Shown: positions 27,189-35,466 of the stretch, in pieces
Position numbering within the stretch: position 1 is the first letter of the stretch
Layout: each line of letters begins with the position of its first letter
NCBI RefSeq assembly: GCF_900103805.1
Contig: NZ_FNIB01000019.1
Location: 1 to 45,074, forward strand
Direction of reading: 5' to 3'
DNA length: 45,074 nucleotides
Source: Cryobacterium flavum
GTDB taxonomy: Bacteria > Actinomycetota > Actinomycetes > Actinomycetales > Microbacteriaceae
Notes under the pieces: model-generated
What the model saw: the letters and a program-made list of their open reading frames with translations, nothing else
What the model was told of the DNA's origin: nothing
Database searches by the model: none
Position numbers and translations under genes: made by a program

Positions 27189-28208
27189 GTGACGAAAGAG
27201 ACAATGCCAAAGCCAACACTCCAGCAGTCCCACGGACCGCAGTACACCCGCATTCTGTCCGTGGGCGCTGCCCGCGGTGAAAACCTCGTACCCAACGACG
27301 ATCTCGTTGAAGCCATCGATTCCTCGGACGAATGGATTCAGCAGCGCACCGGAATCATCACACGTGCCCGGGCCAGCCAGGACATCAGCGCCGTCGATCT
27401 CGCAACGGATGCCGCCCGCGAGGCCATCGAGAAGAGCGGCGTCGACCCGGCCCTGATCGACGCCGTCATCGTTGCCACCATCAGCAACAGCCGCCAGACC
27501 CCATCGATTGCGGCCGTCGTGGCCGACCGCGTCGGCACCAATCCGGCCGCCGCCTACGACATCAACGCGGCCTGCGCCGGCTACGCCTATGCCGTAGCCC
27601 AGGCCGATGCCCTGATTCGCACGGGGGCTGCGCACTACGCGCTCGTCATCGGCGCAGAGAAGCTCTCAGACCTCGTCGACCCGACCGACCGCAGCATCTC
27701 CTTCCTCCTCGGCGACGGCGCCGGCGCCATCGTCATCGGCCCGAGCGACTACCCCGGAATCTCTACCACAGTGTGGGGCTCGGACGGCTCCAAAGCAGAC
27801 GCGATCACCATGAATCACACCCTGCAGGAGTACCGTCGCGGCGAAGCCGACTGGCCCACCCTGCGTCAGGAAGGACAGACTGTCTTCCGTTGGGCCGTCT
27901 GGGACATGGCGAAGGTGGCTAAGAAGGCCCTCGAAGTCGCCGGGATCGAGAGCGCCGACCTGGCGGCGTTCATTCCGCACCAGGCCAACATGCGCATCAT
28001 CGATGAGTTCGCCAAGCAGCTCAAGCTGCCGGAGTCCGTGGTCATCGCCCGCGATGTCGCCACGACCGGTAACACCTCCTCGGCTTCGATCCCTCTCGCC
28101 ACCCACCGCCTGCTCGAGGAACACCCAGAGCTCAGCGGCGGACTCGCACTGCAGATCGGCTTCGGAGCCGGACTCGTGTTCGGTGCGCAAGTCGTTGTGC
28201 TGCCCTAA
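27189..28208 (+). CDS. fabH: 3-oxoacyl-ACP synthase III
   Basis: Starts fatty acid chains by condensing acyl-CoA with malonyl-ACP. The 339-aa protein has the catalytic triad: Cys129 (DINAACAGYAYA), His264 (FIPHQANMRI) and Asn295 (TTGNTSSASIP). The start is either GTG 27189 or ATG 27204, five codons later; neither has a decisive ribosome site. The gene follows fabD by 31 bases. FabH in this operon, with branched-chain primers, would fit the iso/anteiso lipids usual in Microbacteriaceae (family knowledge, not seen directly). Confidence 0.97.
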   Translation: MTKETMPKPTLQQSHGPQYTRILSVGAARGENLVPNDDLVEAIDSSDEWIQQRTGIITRARASQDISAVDLATDAAREAIEKSGVDPALIDAVIVATISNSRQTPSIAAVVADRVGTNPAAAYDINAACAGYAYAVAQADALIRTGAAHYALVIGAEKLSDLVDPTDRSISFLLGDGAGAIVIGPSDYPGISTTVWGSDGSKADAITMNHTLQEYRRGEADWPTLRQEGQTVFRWAVWDMAKVAKKALEVAGIESADLAAFIPHQANMRIIDEFAKQLKLPESVVIARDVATTGNTSSASIPLATHRLLEEHPELSGGLALQIGFGAGLVFGAQVVVLP

Positions 28209-28221
28209 CCTACCCACCCCC

Positions 28222-28247
28222 TAAACTAGGTCTCGGTCAACCGAGAC
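28222..28247 (+). promoter_or_regulatory. Possible acpP promoter with 5' leader hairpin
   Basis: TAAACT (28222-28227) resembles a -10 element and is followed by a perfect hairpin gtctcgg-tcaa-ccgagac (28230-28247). The ribosome site AAGGAG lies just downstream of it. A separate promoter for the abundant acyl carrier protein is plausible. Confidence 0.4.
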
Positions 28248-28267
28248 ACCCCTCAAGGAGAAATATC

Positions 28268-28516
28268 ATGGCATTGTCCACCGAAGAAGTTCTGACCGGC
28301 CTGGCCGAGCTCATCAACGACGAGACCGGAATCGCAACCGACACGGTTGAACTGGGCAAGTCGTTCACCGACGACTTGGACATCGACTCCATCTCGATGA
28401 TGACCATTGTCGTCAACGCAGAAGAGAAGTTCGACGTGAAGATCCCCGACGAAGAGGTCAAGAACCTCAAGACCGTCGGCGACGCCGTCGAGTTCATCGT
28501 GAAGGCCCAGGACTAG
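28268..28516 (+). CDS. acpP: Acyl carrier protein
   Basis: An 82-aa acidic carrier of fatty acyl intermediates. The phosphopantetheine Ser is Ser41 in DLDIDSISMM. The four-helix pattern and the acidic recognition helix following Ser41 are intact. ATG 28268 has AAGGAGAAATATC upstream. It lies between fabH and fabF, with hairpins on both sides that could set its mRNA level above that of its neighbours. Confidence 0.98.
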   Translation: MALSTEEVLTGLAELINDETGIATDTVELGKSFTDDLDIDSISMMTIVVNAEEKFDVKIPDEEVKNLKTVGDAVEFIVKAQD

Positions 28517-28530
28517 GCCAAAGCCTGAAC

Positions 28531-28557
28531 CAGGTCGGCCGGCAAACGGCCGACCTG
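28531..28557 (+). terminator. Intercistronic hairpin between acpP and fabF
   Basis: A perfect 11-bp stem caggtcggccg (28531-28541) and cggccgacctg (28547-28557) with a 5-base loop and no T-run. It is more likely a partial terminator or a 3' stabiliser for acpP mRNA than a full stop, because fabF follows at 28621 with no obvious promoter. Confidence 0.6.
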
Positions 28558-28620
28558 TTCACTGGGCTGGTGCTGGAACGCGCCGGCCCACTCGTTTGTC
28601 GTTCCATGGAGAGTTGACTT

Positions 28621-29856
28621 ATGACCAAGAAAATCGTTATCACCGGTATCGGTGCCACTACGCCGTTGGGCGGCACGGCGGTCGACACCTGGGCGGCCCT
28701 TCTGGCCGGCGAATCGGGCACCACCACCCTCGAGCAGGCCTGGGTCGCTGAAACAGCTATTCCCGTAACTTTTGCCGCACAGGCGCGCGTGAAGACCGCA
28801 GATGTGCTGCAGCGCTTTGAGGTCAAACGCCTCGACCCGTCCAGCCAGTTCGCGCTGATCGCCGGGCGCGAAGCCTGGGCCGATGCCGGCACTCCCGAGG
28901 TCGAGCCTGAGCGCCTCGCCGTGGACTGGGCCACCGGAATCGGTGGCGTGTGGACCCTGCTGGACGCGTGGGACACGCTGCGCGAACGCGGCCCGCGCCG
29001 CGTGCTGCCGATGACCGTGCCGATGCTCATGCCCAACGGCCCGGGAGCGGCCATTGGCATGGACCTGCACGCCCGTGCCGGTATCACCACGGTTGTTTCC
29101 GCCTGTGCCTCGAGCACCGAAGCTCTGGTCAACGCCTACAACCGCCTGCAGGCCGGATTGGCCGATGTCGTTATTGCTGGCGGCTCCGAAGCCGCGATTC
29201 ACCCGCTGCCGATTGCCTCGTTCGCGGCGATGCACGCCCTGTCGACCCGCAACGACGACCCGGCCACCGCGAGCCGCCCCTACGATGTGACCCGCGATGG
29301 TTTCGTTCTCGGCGAGGGCGCTGCCGCCCTCGTCATCGAGACCGAAGAGCACGCCAAGGCACGTGGAGCGCACATCTACGCTGAGCTCGTCGGCGGCGTC
29401 GTCAACAGCGACGCGTACCACGTCACCGCGCCTGACCCTGAGGGAACCGCGGCTGCCCGCGCCATGGTGTCGACGGTGCAAAATGCCGGTGCGACCCTCG
29501 CTGAGGTATCCCACATCAACGCTCACGCCACGAGCACCCCGGTCGGAGACATCGCCGAGTACAACGCTCTCAAGCGAGTGTTCGGTAACCTGCTCGACGG
29601 TATCCCGGTGTCGGCCACGAAGGCATCAACCGGCCACCTGCTCGGAGGTGCCGGTGCCCTCGAGGCGTTCTTCACGGTGAAGGCTCTCGCCGAGCGCACC
29701 GCACCGCCAACGATCAACCTCACGTCGCAGGACCCGGAAATTCCGCTCGACGTGGTGACCACTCCGCGGGCGCTCCCTGCCGGAGACCTGCTCGCGCTGA
29801 GCAACTCCTTCGGGTTCGGCGGGCACAACGCGGTCGTGGCATTCCGTTCCGTCTAA
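28621..29856 (+). CDS. fabF: 3-oxoacyl-ACP synthase II
   Basis: Elongating condensing enzyme of type II fatty acid synthesis (411 aa). Active-site Cys162 (VVSACASSTEAL), His302 (INAHATSTPVGD), Lys334 (SATKASTGH) and His339 are all present, as is the glycine-rich end SNSFGFGGHNAVVAF. ATG 28621 with GGAGAG upstream. It is the last gene of the fasR-fabD-fabH-acpP-fabF cluster and is closed by a strong terminator. Confidence 0.97.
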   Translation: MTKKIVITGIGATTPLGGTAVDTWAALLAGESGTTTLEQAWVAETAIPVTFAAQARVKTADVLQRFEVKRLDPSSQFALIAGREAWADAGTPEVEPERLAVDWATGIGGVWTLLDAWDTLRERGPRRVLPMTVPMLMPNGPGAAIGMDLHARAGITTVVSACASSTEALVNAYNRLQAGLADVVIAGGSEAAIHPLPIASFAAMHALSTRNDDPATASRPYDVTRDGFVLGEGAAALVIETEEHAKARGAHIYAELVGGVVNSDAYHVTAPDPEGTAAARAMVSTVQNAGATLAEVSHINAHATSTPVGDIAEYNALKRVFGNLLDGIPVSATKASTGHLLGGAGALEAFFTVKALAERTAPPTINLTSQDPEIPLDVVTTPRALPAGDLLALSNSFGFGGHNAVVAFRSV

Positions 29857-29870
29857 GTACTGCAGATGAG

Positions 29871-29902
29871 AATGACCCCGTCCGGATTCGGACGGGGTCA
29901 TT
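29871..29902 (+). terminator. Terminator after fabF
   Basis: A perfect 14-bp stem aatgaccccgtccg (29871-29884) and its complement (29889-29902) with loop GATT, followed by TCTG. It ends the fab operon. Confidence 0.88.
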
Positions 29903-30038
29903 TCTGTAAGGCGATTCGCCGAATCTGGCCGTGTTCACGGGAACAGACGTCGACTTCGTGGGATTGCCACCGGGAGTGTCACCGGTCGACAGGCCACGCC
30001 ATCACGGGCGAACCGCACGCATTGGGGAACCGGTCTGA

Positions 30039-30560
30039 TCAGCCGACCTGGTGCAGCCACACCACGGCGTTCAGATCGCTGGCCTGCCGGAACGGTTCAA
30101 GCTCGTCGTCCCAGGTTTGCCCGAGGGCCAGGCGCAGTTCCCGGTGCAATTCGATCGCGTTGGCTCCGGCACGCTCCATCGCCGATCGAATGCGATCTTC
30201 CGGCACGACGACATTACCCACGCTGTCGGTCTGTGCGTAGAAGATTCCCAGCTCAGGCGTGTGCAGCCAGCGACCGCCATCCGAACCCGGTCCGGCGTCT
30301 TCGGTGACTTCAAAGCGCAACTGCTCCCACCCTCGCAGAGCGGATGCGAGTGCCGCGCCGGTACCCGGGGATCCCTCCCAGTAGTATTCGGCCCGATGGG
30401 ATCCGGGCAGAGCCGGTTGTTCTGACCAGGCAAAGTTGACAGCCTCGCCGAGCGCACGGCCAGCCGACCACTCGACATGCGGGCAGACGGCCCGCGGAGA
30501 GGAGTGCACAAAAAGCACCCCCCGCGCAATCCGCGTCCGACGGTTAGGTGTTGCATCCAT
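30039..30560 (-). CDS. DUF3145 protein
   Basis: A 173-aa protein of the actinobacterial DUF3145 family, commonly found next to fabF. Segments RGVLFVHSSPRAVCPHVEW, AEYYWEGSPGTGAALASAL, GWEQLRFEVTEDAG and WLHTPELGIFYAQTD are characteristic; no catalytic motif or membrane segment is visible. The start ATG 30560 has GGAG upstream on the minus strand. Function unknown; convergent with fabF. Confidence 0.87.
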   Translation of the reverse strand: MDATPNRRTRIARGVLFVHSSPRAVCPHVEWSAGRALGEAVNFAWSEQPALPGSHRAEYYWEGSPGTGAALASALRGWEQLRFEVTEDAGPGSDGGRWLHTPELGIFYAQTDSVGNVVVPEDRIRSAMERAGANAIELHRELRLALGQTWDDELEPFRQASDLNAVVWLHQVG

Positions 30561-30877
30561 CGTGTTTCTCCGTTCCTAGTAGGTGCGTCTTCCCCAACGA
30601 CCTCGGAACGACCGCGCTTGCAACGCTGAGCTACTTTCAACTCACTGCTGTGGGCACGATGGTGAATGTGAAATTGTTCGACCGCCAGAGCTCAGCGAGC
30701 CGATAGCGCCATTATGCCCCAGCCACCTGCGCATTGACAAGCACCTGACGGGCCTTCCCGGGGCCCGGTGTAGGCGAGGCTTCGTCGGCCTCGAACGCAC
30801 ATCTGTGACCACCAGAGTCCGCATTGGGACAGCGCGTACGGGGAATCGTGCACAGACTCCACATTCGTTATACGGAT

Positions 30878-30915
30878 GCGGTCGGCCCTGTTATCGCAGG
30901 TCCGGCCGCTTTTTT
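30878..30915 (+). terminator. Orphan rho-independent terminator
   Basis: Stem gcggtcgg...ccggccgc (30878-30885 and 30902-30909, one G-U pair) with an inner stem cctg-ttatcg-cagg, followed by TTTTTT. It reads in the + direction, but no + strand gene lies between fabF's own terminator and this site. Confidence 0.85.
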
Positions 30916-30990
30916 GTGCCCGTTTCCAGGTTCTCGTCTACCCCGGAACGGGGGGTGAACCTGAGAAAAACCCGTATTCGATTGTGACAA

Positions 30991-31005
30991 TGCCCATAGT
31001 GGGCA
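30991..31005. promoter_or_regulatory. Palindrome in promoter region of the beta-helix gene
   Basis: TGCCCA-TAG-TGGGCA perfect inverted repeat, 83 bases before the start codon, close to possible promoter elements (TTGTGACA just upstream). A candidate operator; regulator unknown. Confidence 0.4.
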
Positions 31006-31087
31006 ATACTCATTTCACACGACGCGGCCCCCTCCACAGCCGCTCACCCGCACCCCCCGAATCCGTGAACTAGACGAAATGTGACCC

Positions 31088-32377
31088 ATGTCCAACACTG
31101 CTTTCGCTTCACGCTCCACCCTTCCTTCCACCGCTCGTCCGTCGCGCCGCCTGGCCCTGATCGCCGCCGCCGGCGCGTTCGCCGTCGCGTTCAGCGGCCT
31201 CGCCGTGCTGCCGGCCCAAGCCGCCATGAACACCACCACGGTCGCTGTCCCCGCCGGCAGCAAGGTCACCACAGACCTCGGCACCATCCCCGCCGATGCC
31301 GCCTCCGTGCAGGTCATGTTCGACACCACCGCCGCCGCCCGCACCGACATCAAAGTTCTCGTCGGCCCGGAAAACACCCAGCGCTACTACTTCACCGCCC
31401 CCACCGGCGACGGCCCCGCACGCACCTACACCGTCCCCGTCACCAGCAAATCCGACGGCACCCTCACCGTCGCCAGCGCCACCGCCAACGTCACCGTCGA
31501 CATGACCATCGTCGGCTACACCGCCAAAACCGTCCCCGCACCCACCCCGGCACCGGCTCCTACCCCGACGCCGACGCCCACACCGACTCCAGCTCAGCCG
31601 ACGGCGGGCACGCCGACCGCGACGAACACCGGTGTTCCCGCCGGCACCAGCCTGAAGGTCGTCAACGGGGACATCAACGTCACCACCCCCGGCACCGTCC
31701 TGAACGGCCTCGACGTGCGCGGCCTGATCAAAATCAGCGCCGCCAACGTCACCATCAAAAACTCCATCATCCGCGGCCGCACCATGAACGGTCCCGGCGC
31801 CCTGATCAACAACCTCGGCGGCTACAGCAACCTCGTGATCACCGACACCGAACTGTTCCCCACCGTCGCCTCACCCGACGCCAACGGCATCTACGGCTAC
31901 AACTTCACCGCCACCCGCCTGAACATCCACAACGTCATCGACGGCATCCACGTCACCGGCAGCAACGTACTCATTCAAAAAAGCTGGATCCACGACAACA
32001 TGCACTACCTCAACGACCCCAACCAGGGCGGATCACCCAGCCACGACGACTCCATCCAAGTACAGATCGGCAACAACGTCACAGTCACCGGCAACCGCCT
32101 CACCGACTCACACAGCGCCGCCGTGCAAATCACCCAGGACCGCGGAGTCGTCTCCAACTTCAGCTTCACCGACAACTTCGCCAACAACGGCGCCTGCACC
32201 GTCAACATCGCCGAAAAAGCCTACGGCCCACTCAAGGGAACGATCATCAAAGACAACAAATTCGGCAGAGACACCAAGGTCGCCAACTGCGCCGTGATCG
32301 CAAAAACCACCACCATCATCGACTTCCAACGCAACTACTACACCGACAACACCACCGTCGTCATCAAAAAGGGCTAA
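31088..32377 (+). CDS. Secreted right-handed beta-helix protein
   Basis: A 429-aa exported protein. It has a long Sec-type signal (basic RPSRR, hydrophobic LALIAAAGAFAVAFSGLAV, cleavage after AQA at about residue 45). An N-terminal beta-rich domain (about 46-150) is followed by a Pro/Thr linker (APTPAPAPTPTPTPTPT; about 152-176). The C-terminal parallel beta-helix (about 180-429) shows repeated turns such as VTIKNSIIRG, LVITDTELFP, VLIQKSWIHD and VTVTGNRLTDS. This resembles polysaccharide-binding or lyase-type beta-helices, but I see no certain catalytic residues, so enzyme or adhesin is undecided. Codon use is unusually C-rich (AAC, ACC, CCC), which keeps other frames open. It is bounded by terminators on both sides. 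Confidence 0.82.
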   Translation: MSNTAFASRSTLPSTARPSRRLALIAAAGAFAVAFSGLAVLPAQAAMNTTTVAVPAGSKVTTDLGTIPADAASVQVMFDTTAAARTDIKVLVGPENTQRYYFTAPTGDGPARTYTVPVTSKSDGTLTVASATANVTVDMTIVGYTAKTVPAPTPAPAPTPTPTPTPTPAQPTAGTPTATNTGVPAGTSLKVVNGDINVTTPGTVLNGLDVRGLIKISAANVTIKNSIIRGRTMNGPGALINNLGGYSNLVITDTELFPTVASPDANGIYGYNFTATRLNIHNVIDGIHVTGSNVLIQKSWIHDNMHYLNDPNQGGSPSHDDSIQVQIGNNVTVTGNRLTDSHSAAVQITQDRGVVSNFSFTDNFANNGACTVNIAEKAYGPLKGTIIKDNKFGRDTKVANCAVIAKTTTIIDFQRNYYTDNTTVVIKKG

Positions 32378-32418
32378 CCACCAGACCAACCCCCACAGAA
32401 TTCCCTCGCAGGAACACC

Positions 32419-32453
32419 AGGCGGGCCCCACGCACACAGCGCGGGGCCCGCCT
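32419..32453 (+). terminator. Terminator after the beta-helix gene
   Basis: An 11-bp stem aggcgggcccc (32419-32429) and ggggcccgcct (32443-32453) followed by TTCTG. It also faces the convergent polymerase gene. Confidence 0.85.
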
Positions 32454-32516
32454 TTCTGCGCGCCCAGACCCGCATACCCGCACCGCACACACGTCACGCA
32501 GGTCGACTTTGACCGG

Positions 32517-34382
32517 CTACTTGGCCTGGGCGTAGTTGTCTACGGTGGCCACCGTGAGCATGAAGTCGACCGGAAAGTCGCCGAAGAGCAGCCGCCCCGC
32601 CGTCTCGGCGGCCGTGACGATGATCTGAGCCACAGCGTCGGCCTGCTCCGCCGGCGTGTGCACGATCACTTCGTCGTGCAGAAAGAACACCAGATGCGGT
32701 TCGGCGTCGAAGGGCGGGCGGGCCCCCGGAGCCTGCGACGTCGACCGCTCGTCGAGAGAACCGGACTCGGGGGCTGTGCCGGGGGCGGCATCCGCTTCGG
32801 AGCGGGCCGCTACCGCGCGATCGCGGCGTGCAAGGCCTGGCAAGGCCATGAGCTCGCGGCGGATCTCGGCCATCCAGCACAGGGCCCATTCAGCGGCACT
32901 ACCCTGCACGATAAAGTTGCGGGTGAAGCGTCCCCAGTCGCGGGCCTGACTGCGGGCGCGCCGCTCATCGCTCGCCGTTGCCGCCGGATCATAGGCTTGC
33001 GCCTGGGCTTCGTGCCAACCCGGCCCCGGGATCGGCGACGATCGCCCGAGTCTGGTCGTGACGACCTCACCACGTTCTCCGGCACGGGCGGCCGACTCGG
33101 TCAGAGCAATCGCCCGGGGATACGCGCGAGCGAGGCGGGGCATCAGTCGACCGCTTTCCCCGGTCGTGGCGCCGTACATGGCACCGAGCATGGCGACCTT
33201 GGCGTGGTCTCGAGTTTCGACGACGCCGCTCGACACAATTCCGGCATACAGGTCGGTTCCGCGCCCGGCCGTGGCCATGCTCGTGTCCTGTGCGAGCGCC
33301 GCGAGGATTCGCGGCTCGAGTTGGGCGGCATCCGCTACGACGAGTTTCCAGCCGACGTCGGCGACCACGGCACCGCGAATCTGTTTGGGCAACTGCAGCG
33401 CTCCCCCACCGCGGGTGGCCCAGCGACCGGTCACGACACCTCCGGGTACGTAGTCGGGGTGGAATCGGCCGTCGATGACCCAGGATTCCATCCAGGTCCA
33501 GCCGTTGGCGCTGAGCAGCCGAGCCAGTTTCTTATACTGCAGCAACGGTTCGATGACCGGATGCTCCAGCTTCTGCAGCTCCCACCCGCGCGTGGACGTG
33601 ACGCTGAGGCCCACTCGCTGCAGCGCCTTGAACAAATCCTGCGGGGAGTCAGGGTTGAGGTCCGGATCATCCAGTTCGAAACGGATGCGCTGGGCCAGCA
33701 GCTCCAGACGCTCCGGCCGTACCCCGGGCGCGACCCGCGGCCCCAGTTCCCGGGTGAGGAGCACATCGTGCACGTCGGTGCGCCAGGGCAGTCCGGCATA
33801 ACGCATCTCCGCGGCTACGAGGGCACCGGCGGATTCGGCCGCCAGCAGCAGCCGCAGTCGTCCCGGTTCGCCAGCGGATGCCACGGCGTCGAGCTGGCGT
33901 CGAAACTCGCGCGCTGCGCCGGAGTCATCGGCAGCGGCACCACCGGAGCCGTCAGCGTCAAATTCATCGGCCGCGTCACCGTCGACGTCGAGGTCGAACA
34001 GCGTCGCCCGAGGTTCCGCCTCGTCGATCGGTCCCAAGCTCGCCACATCCCAGCGACCTGGTGCGGCCAGCGCGAGTGGGCTCGTCATCGTGAGGGCGGA
34101 ATTCTTCAGGATCACGTGGCAGAGGCGGAGATCATGGCAACGGTCCACACGGATCCCGGCCGCGAGCAGAACGGGATAGATTCGGGCGGTGTCTTCCCAG
34201 ACCCAGCGGGGCGCAGCGGCGTTTTGCCCCGCTGGCACGCGCGTTGTCGGCTCGCGGGACTTCACGAACGAGTGAAACTCGCTCATGGTGAGTCGGCGGG
34301 CAGTCTCGAGCGGGAAGCCGGCATCGTCCAGCGGGTCGACGAGCACGTCGCCCCCGCTCGCTTGCCGCACCAGAACATACAC
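32517..34382 (-). CDS. Family A DNA polymerase (bifunctional exonuclease/polymerase type)
   Basis: A 621-aa actinobacterial relative of DNA polymerase I without the 5' nuclease domain, usually annotated bifunctional 3'-5' exonuclease/polymerase. Motif A appears as VADAAQLEPRILAALAQD (about 349-366; the normal SQIELR is AQLEPR), motif B as HAKVAMLGAMYG (about 393-404), and motif C as FFLHDEVIVH (near the C-terminus). The first ~200 residues should be the exonuclease domain but lack a clear DxE pair and contain an acidic insert (about 129-155). The GTG at 34382 gives a natural VYVLVRQ start; longer starts would overlap the lipoprotein gene. Likely a repair polymerase, not replicative. Confidence 0.85.
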   Translation of the reverse strand: MYVLVRQASGGDVLVDPLDDAGFPLETARRLTMSEFHSFVKSREPTTRVPAGQNAAAPRWVWEDTARIYPVLLAAGIRVDRCHDLRLCHVILKNSALTMTSPLALAAPGRWDVASLGPIDEAEPRATLFDLDVDGDAADEFDADGSGGAAADDSGAAREFRRQLDAVASAGEPGRLRLLLAAESAGALVAAEMRYAGLPWRTDVHDVLLTRELGPRVAPGVRPERLELLAQRIRFELDDPDLNPDSPQDLFKALQRVGLSVTSTRGWELQKLEHPVIEPLLQYKKLARLLSANGWTWMESWVIDGRFHPDYVPGGVVTGRWATRGGGALQLPKQIRGAVVADVGWKLVVADAAQLEPRILAALAQDTSMATAGRGTDLYAGIVSSGVVETRDHAKVAMLGAMYGATTGESGRLMPRLARAYPRAIALTESAARAGERGEVVTTRLGRSSPIPGPGWHEAQAQAYDPAATASDERRARSQARDWGRFTRNFIVQGSAAEWALCWMAEIRRELMALPGLARRDRAVAARSEADAAPGTAPESGSLDERSTSQAPGARPPFDAEPHLVFFLHDEVIVHTPAEQADAVAQIIVTAAETAGRLLFGDFPVDFMLTVATVDNYAQAK

Positions 34383-34476
34383 TCGTCTATTCTGCCCGGT
34401 GCCGGAGCACCCGTACCCCTCGGCTTCGCGGTGCCGACAGGTACGGGGTCTGCGAGACGACGCCTGATTGAGGACG

Positions 34477-34977
34477 TTATCCAGCGATCTTGTCGCCGTT
34501 GGGAGCGACAACCCACCAAACGCCGCCAACACCCTCGCCGGTGGTGTCACCGGCAGCAGCGTCGCCCGCCCAGTAGTAGAGCGGAAGCCCATTGAGGGTG
34601 ACTTGCTTGGTGCCGTCGGTGCGGGTGATGACACCGACCGTGCCGGTCACACCGTCAACGGTGGGGGTGTCGGATTCGGCGATGACGGCTGGCCATTTGA
34701 CGAGGCATTCGCCCTCGCAGGTACTCTTGCCGGAGTCGGCGACGTCCTTGTCGAACACATACAGGGTCATCCCGGCGGTATCGACGACGATCGTGCCGAG
34801 CGAACTGTCCGCGGTGGCCAGAGCCGGCTTGTCGGCGGCGTCACTCGTCGCACTGGATGAACTTGATGTGTCGGCAGCCGGTGCCGTCGTTCCCTGCGAG
34901 CATGCGGTCAGCGCAAGAACGCTGAGCGCAACCGCCCCGACGACGGGCCCGACCTTGAGCCAAATTCTGCTGTTCAT
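34477..34977 (-). CDS. Secreted lipoprotein, COG4315 repeat family
   Basis: A 166-aa lipoprotein with signal peptide VGAVALSVLALTAC, whose lipobox LTAC gives Cys about 26. A Ser/Ala-rich spacer follows, then two copies of the secreted-repeat motif: GMTLYVFDKDVADSGKSTC plus CLVKWPAV, and LNGLPLYYWAGDAAAGDTTG plus GGVWWVVAPNG. The family (PF03640-like) is widespread and uncharacterised, sometimes linked to redox or haem proteins. ATG 34977 with AAGGAAG upstream. Divergent from the kdp remnant. Confidence 0.9.
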   Translation of the reverse strand: MNSRIWLKVGPVVGAVALSVLALTACSQGTTAPAADTSSSSSATSDAADKPALATADSSLGTIVVDTAGMTLYVFDKDVADSGKSTCEGECLVKWPAVIAESDTPTVDGVTGTVGVITRTDGTKQVTLNGLPLYYWAGDAAAGDTTGEGVGGVWWVVAPNGDKIAG

Positions 34978-35296
34978 GATTGCTTCCTTCTCTCGGTGCA
35001 CGCTTTTCGAATTGGTGCGTGATGAAGTGTTGCTATTCGATGAGTGGTATCGGTGCTGTGGTGCGAGGCAGAGGGGTCCTTGGAGCTACCACGAGTTACC
35101 ACGGGGAATGGTTCAGTGGCCAGAAGGATTTGTCCGACGACCTTTGCCCGCGGCAATGTCGTTAGCTTTGCGGCGTGCGGCGTATGGAAGTCGTGAGGAT
35201 CGTCCCGTCCCGTTCCCGGCGGGTGTCTACTTTCTCCGGTGCAGCACACAACCCGCGCCGCCACGTCTATCTCTCGCCGCCGCAGAAGGAGCTTTC
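34978..35296. other. Intergenic region between lipoprotein and kdp genes
   Basis: 319 bases without a supported gene. It should carry the divergent promoters. I see no clear operator, riboswitch or terminator. AGAAGGAG at 35284-35291 serves the small ORF that follows. Confidence 0.5.
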
Positions 35297-35380
35297 ATGC
35301 TCGACCTTGTCTATCTCCTGGGCGTCTGTGCCCTGTTCGCCCTCGTCGCGTTTGTCGCCTGGGGGGTCGAGAAACTGTGA
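35297..35380 (+). CDS. 27-aa membrane peptide upstream of kdpF
   Basis: A one-helix peptide beginning MLDLVYLLGVCALFALVAF and ending WGVEKL, with a good ribosome site (AGAAGGAG, 5-12 bases upstream). Its TGA overlaps the GTG of kdpF (GTGA), so the two are translationally coupled. I recall similar short ORFs ending in GVEKL before kdpF in other actinobacteria, from memory and unverified. It may be an extra Kdp subunit or leader; function unknown. Confidence 0.65.
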   Translation: MLDLVYLLGVCALFALVAFVAWGVEKL

Positions 35381-35466
35381 TCGTGTTCTCGGTCATTGCC
35401 GCCGGTCTGACCGTGGCCGCCATCGTCTACCTGCTCGTTGCCCTAATAAAGCCGGAGTCGTTCTAA
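35377..35466 (+). CDS. kdpF: KdpF small subunit of the potassium pump
   Basis: A 29-aa single-helix peptide (MIVFSVIAAGLTVAAIVYL and the conserved end KPESF), which stabilises the KdpABC complex where that exists. GTG 35377 overlaps the preceding TGA, and its TAA overlaps the ATG of kdpA (TAATG). The remaining pump here is broken, so this subunit has no complete partner. Confidence 0.85.
   Translation: MIVFSVIAAGLTVAAIVYLLVALIKPESF

Larger units (their letters stand above)
30561..31087. other. Non-coding stretch with hairpins and orphan terminator
   Basis: No convincing gene in 527 bases. It holds the DUF3145 promoter side, two adjacent hairpins on the + strand (cgggcc 30749-30754 with ggcccg 30762-30767; cgaggc 30775-30780 with gcctcg 30788-30793, both with 7-base loops), an intrinsic terminator at 30878-30915, and the promoter region of the next gene. 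A small RNA ending at the terminator is possible. Confidence 0.5.

Noticed and set aside
30918..30985. Possible ydaO-type (c-di-AMP) riboswitch before the beta-helix gene
   Set aside because: Only a loose similarity (CGGGGGGTGAACC and AAAACCCG); the full set of conserved helices cannot be found.
31081..32535. 484-codon Arg/His-rich frame overlapping the beta-helix gene
   Set aside because: Its extreme composition is a shadow of the C-rich coding frame, which has a signal peptide and a recognisable fold.
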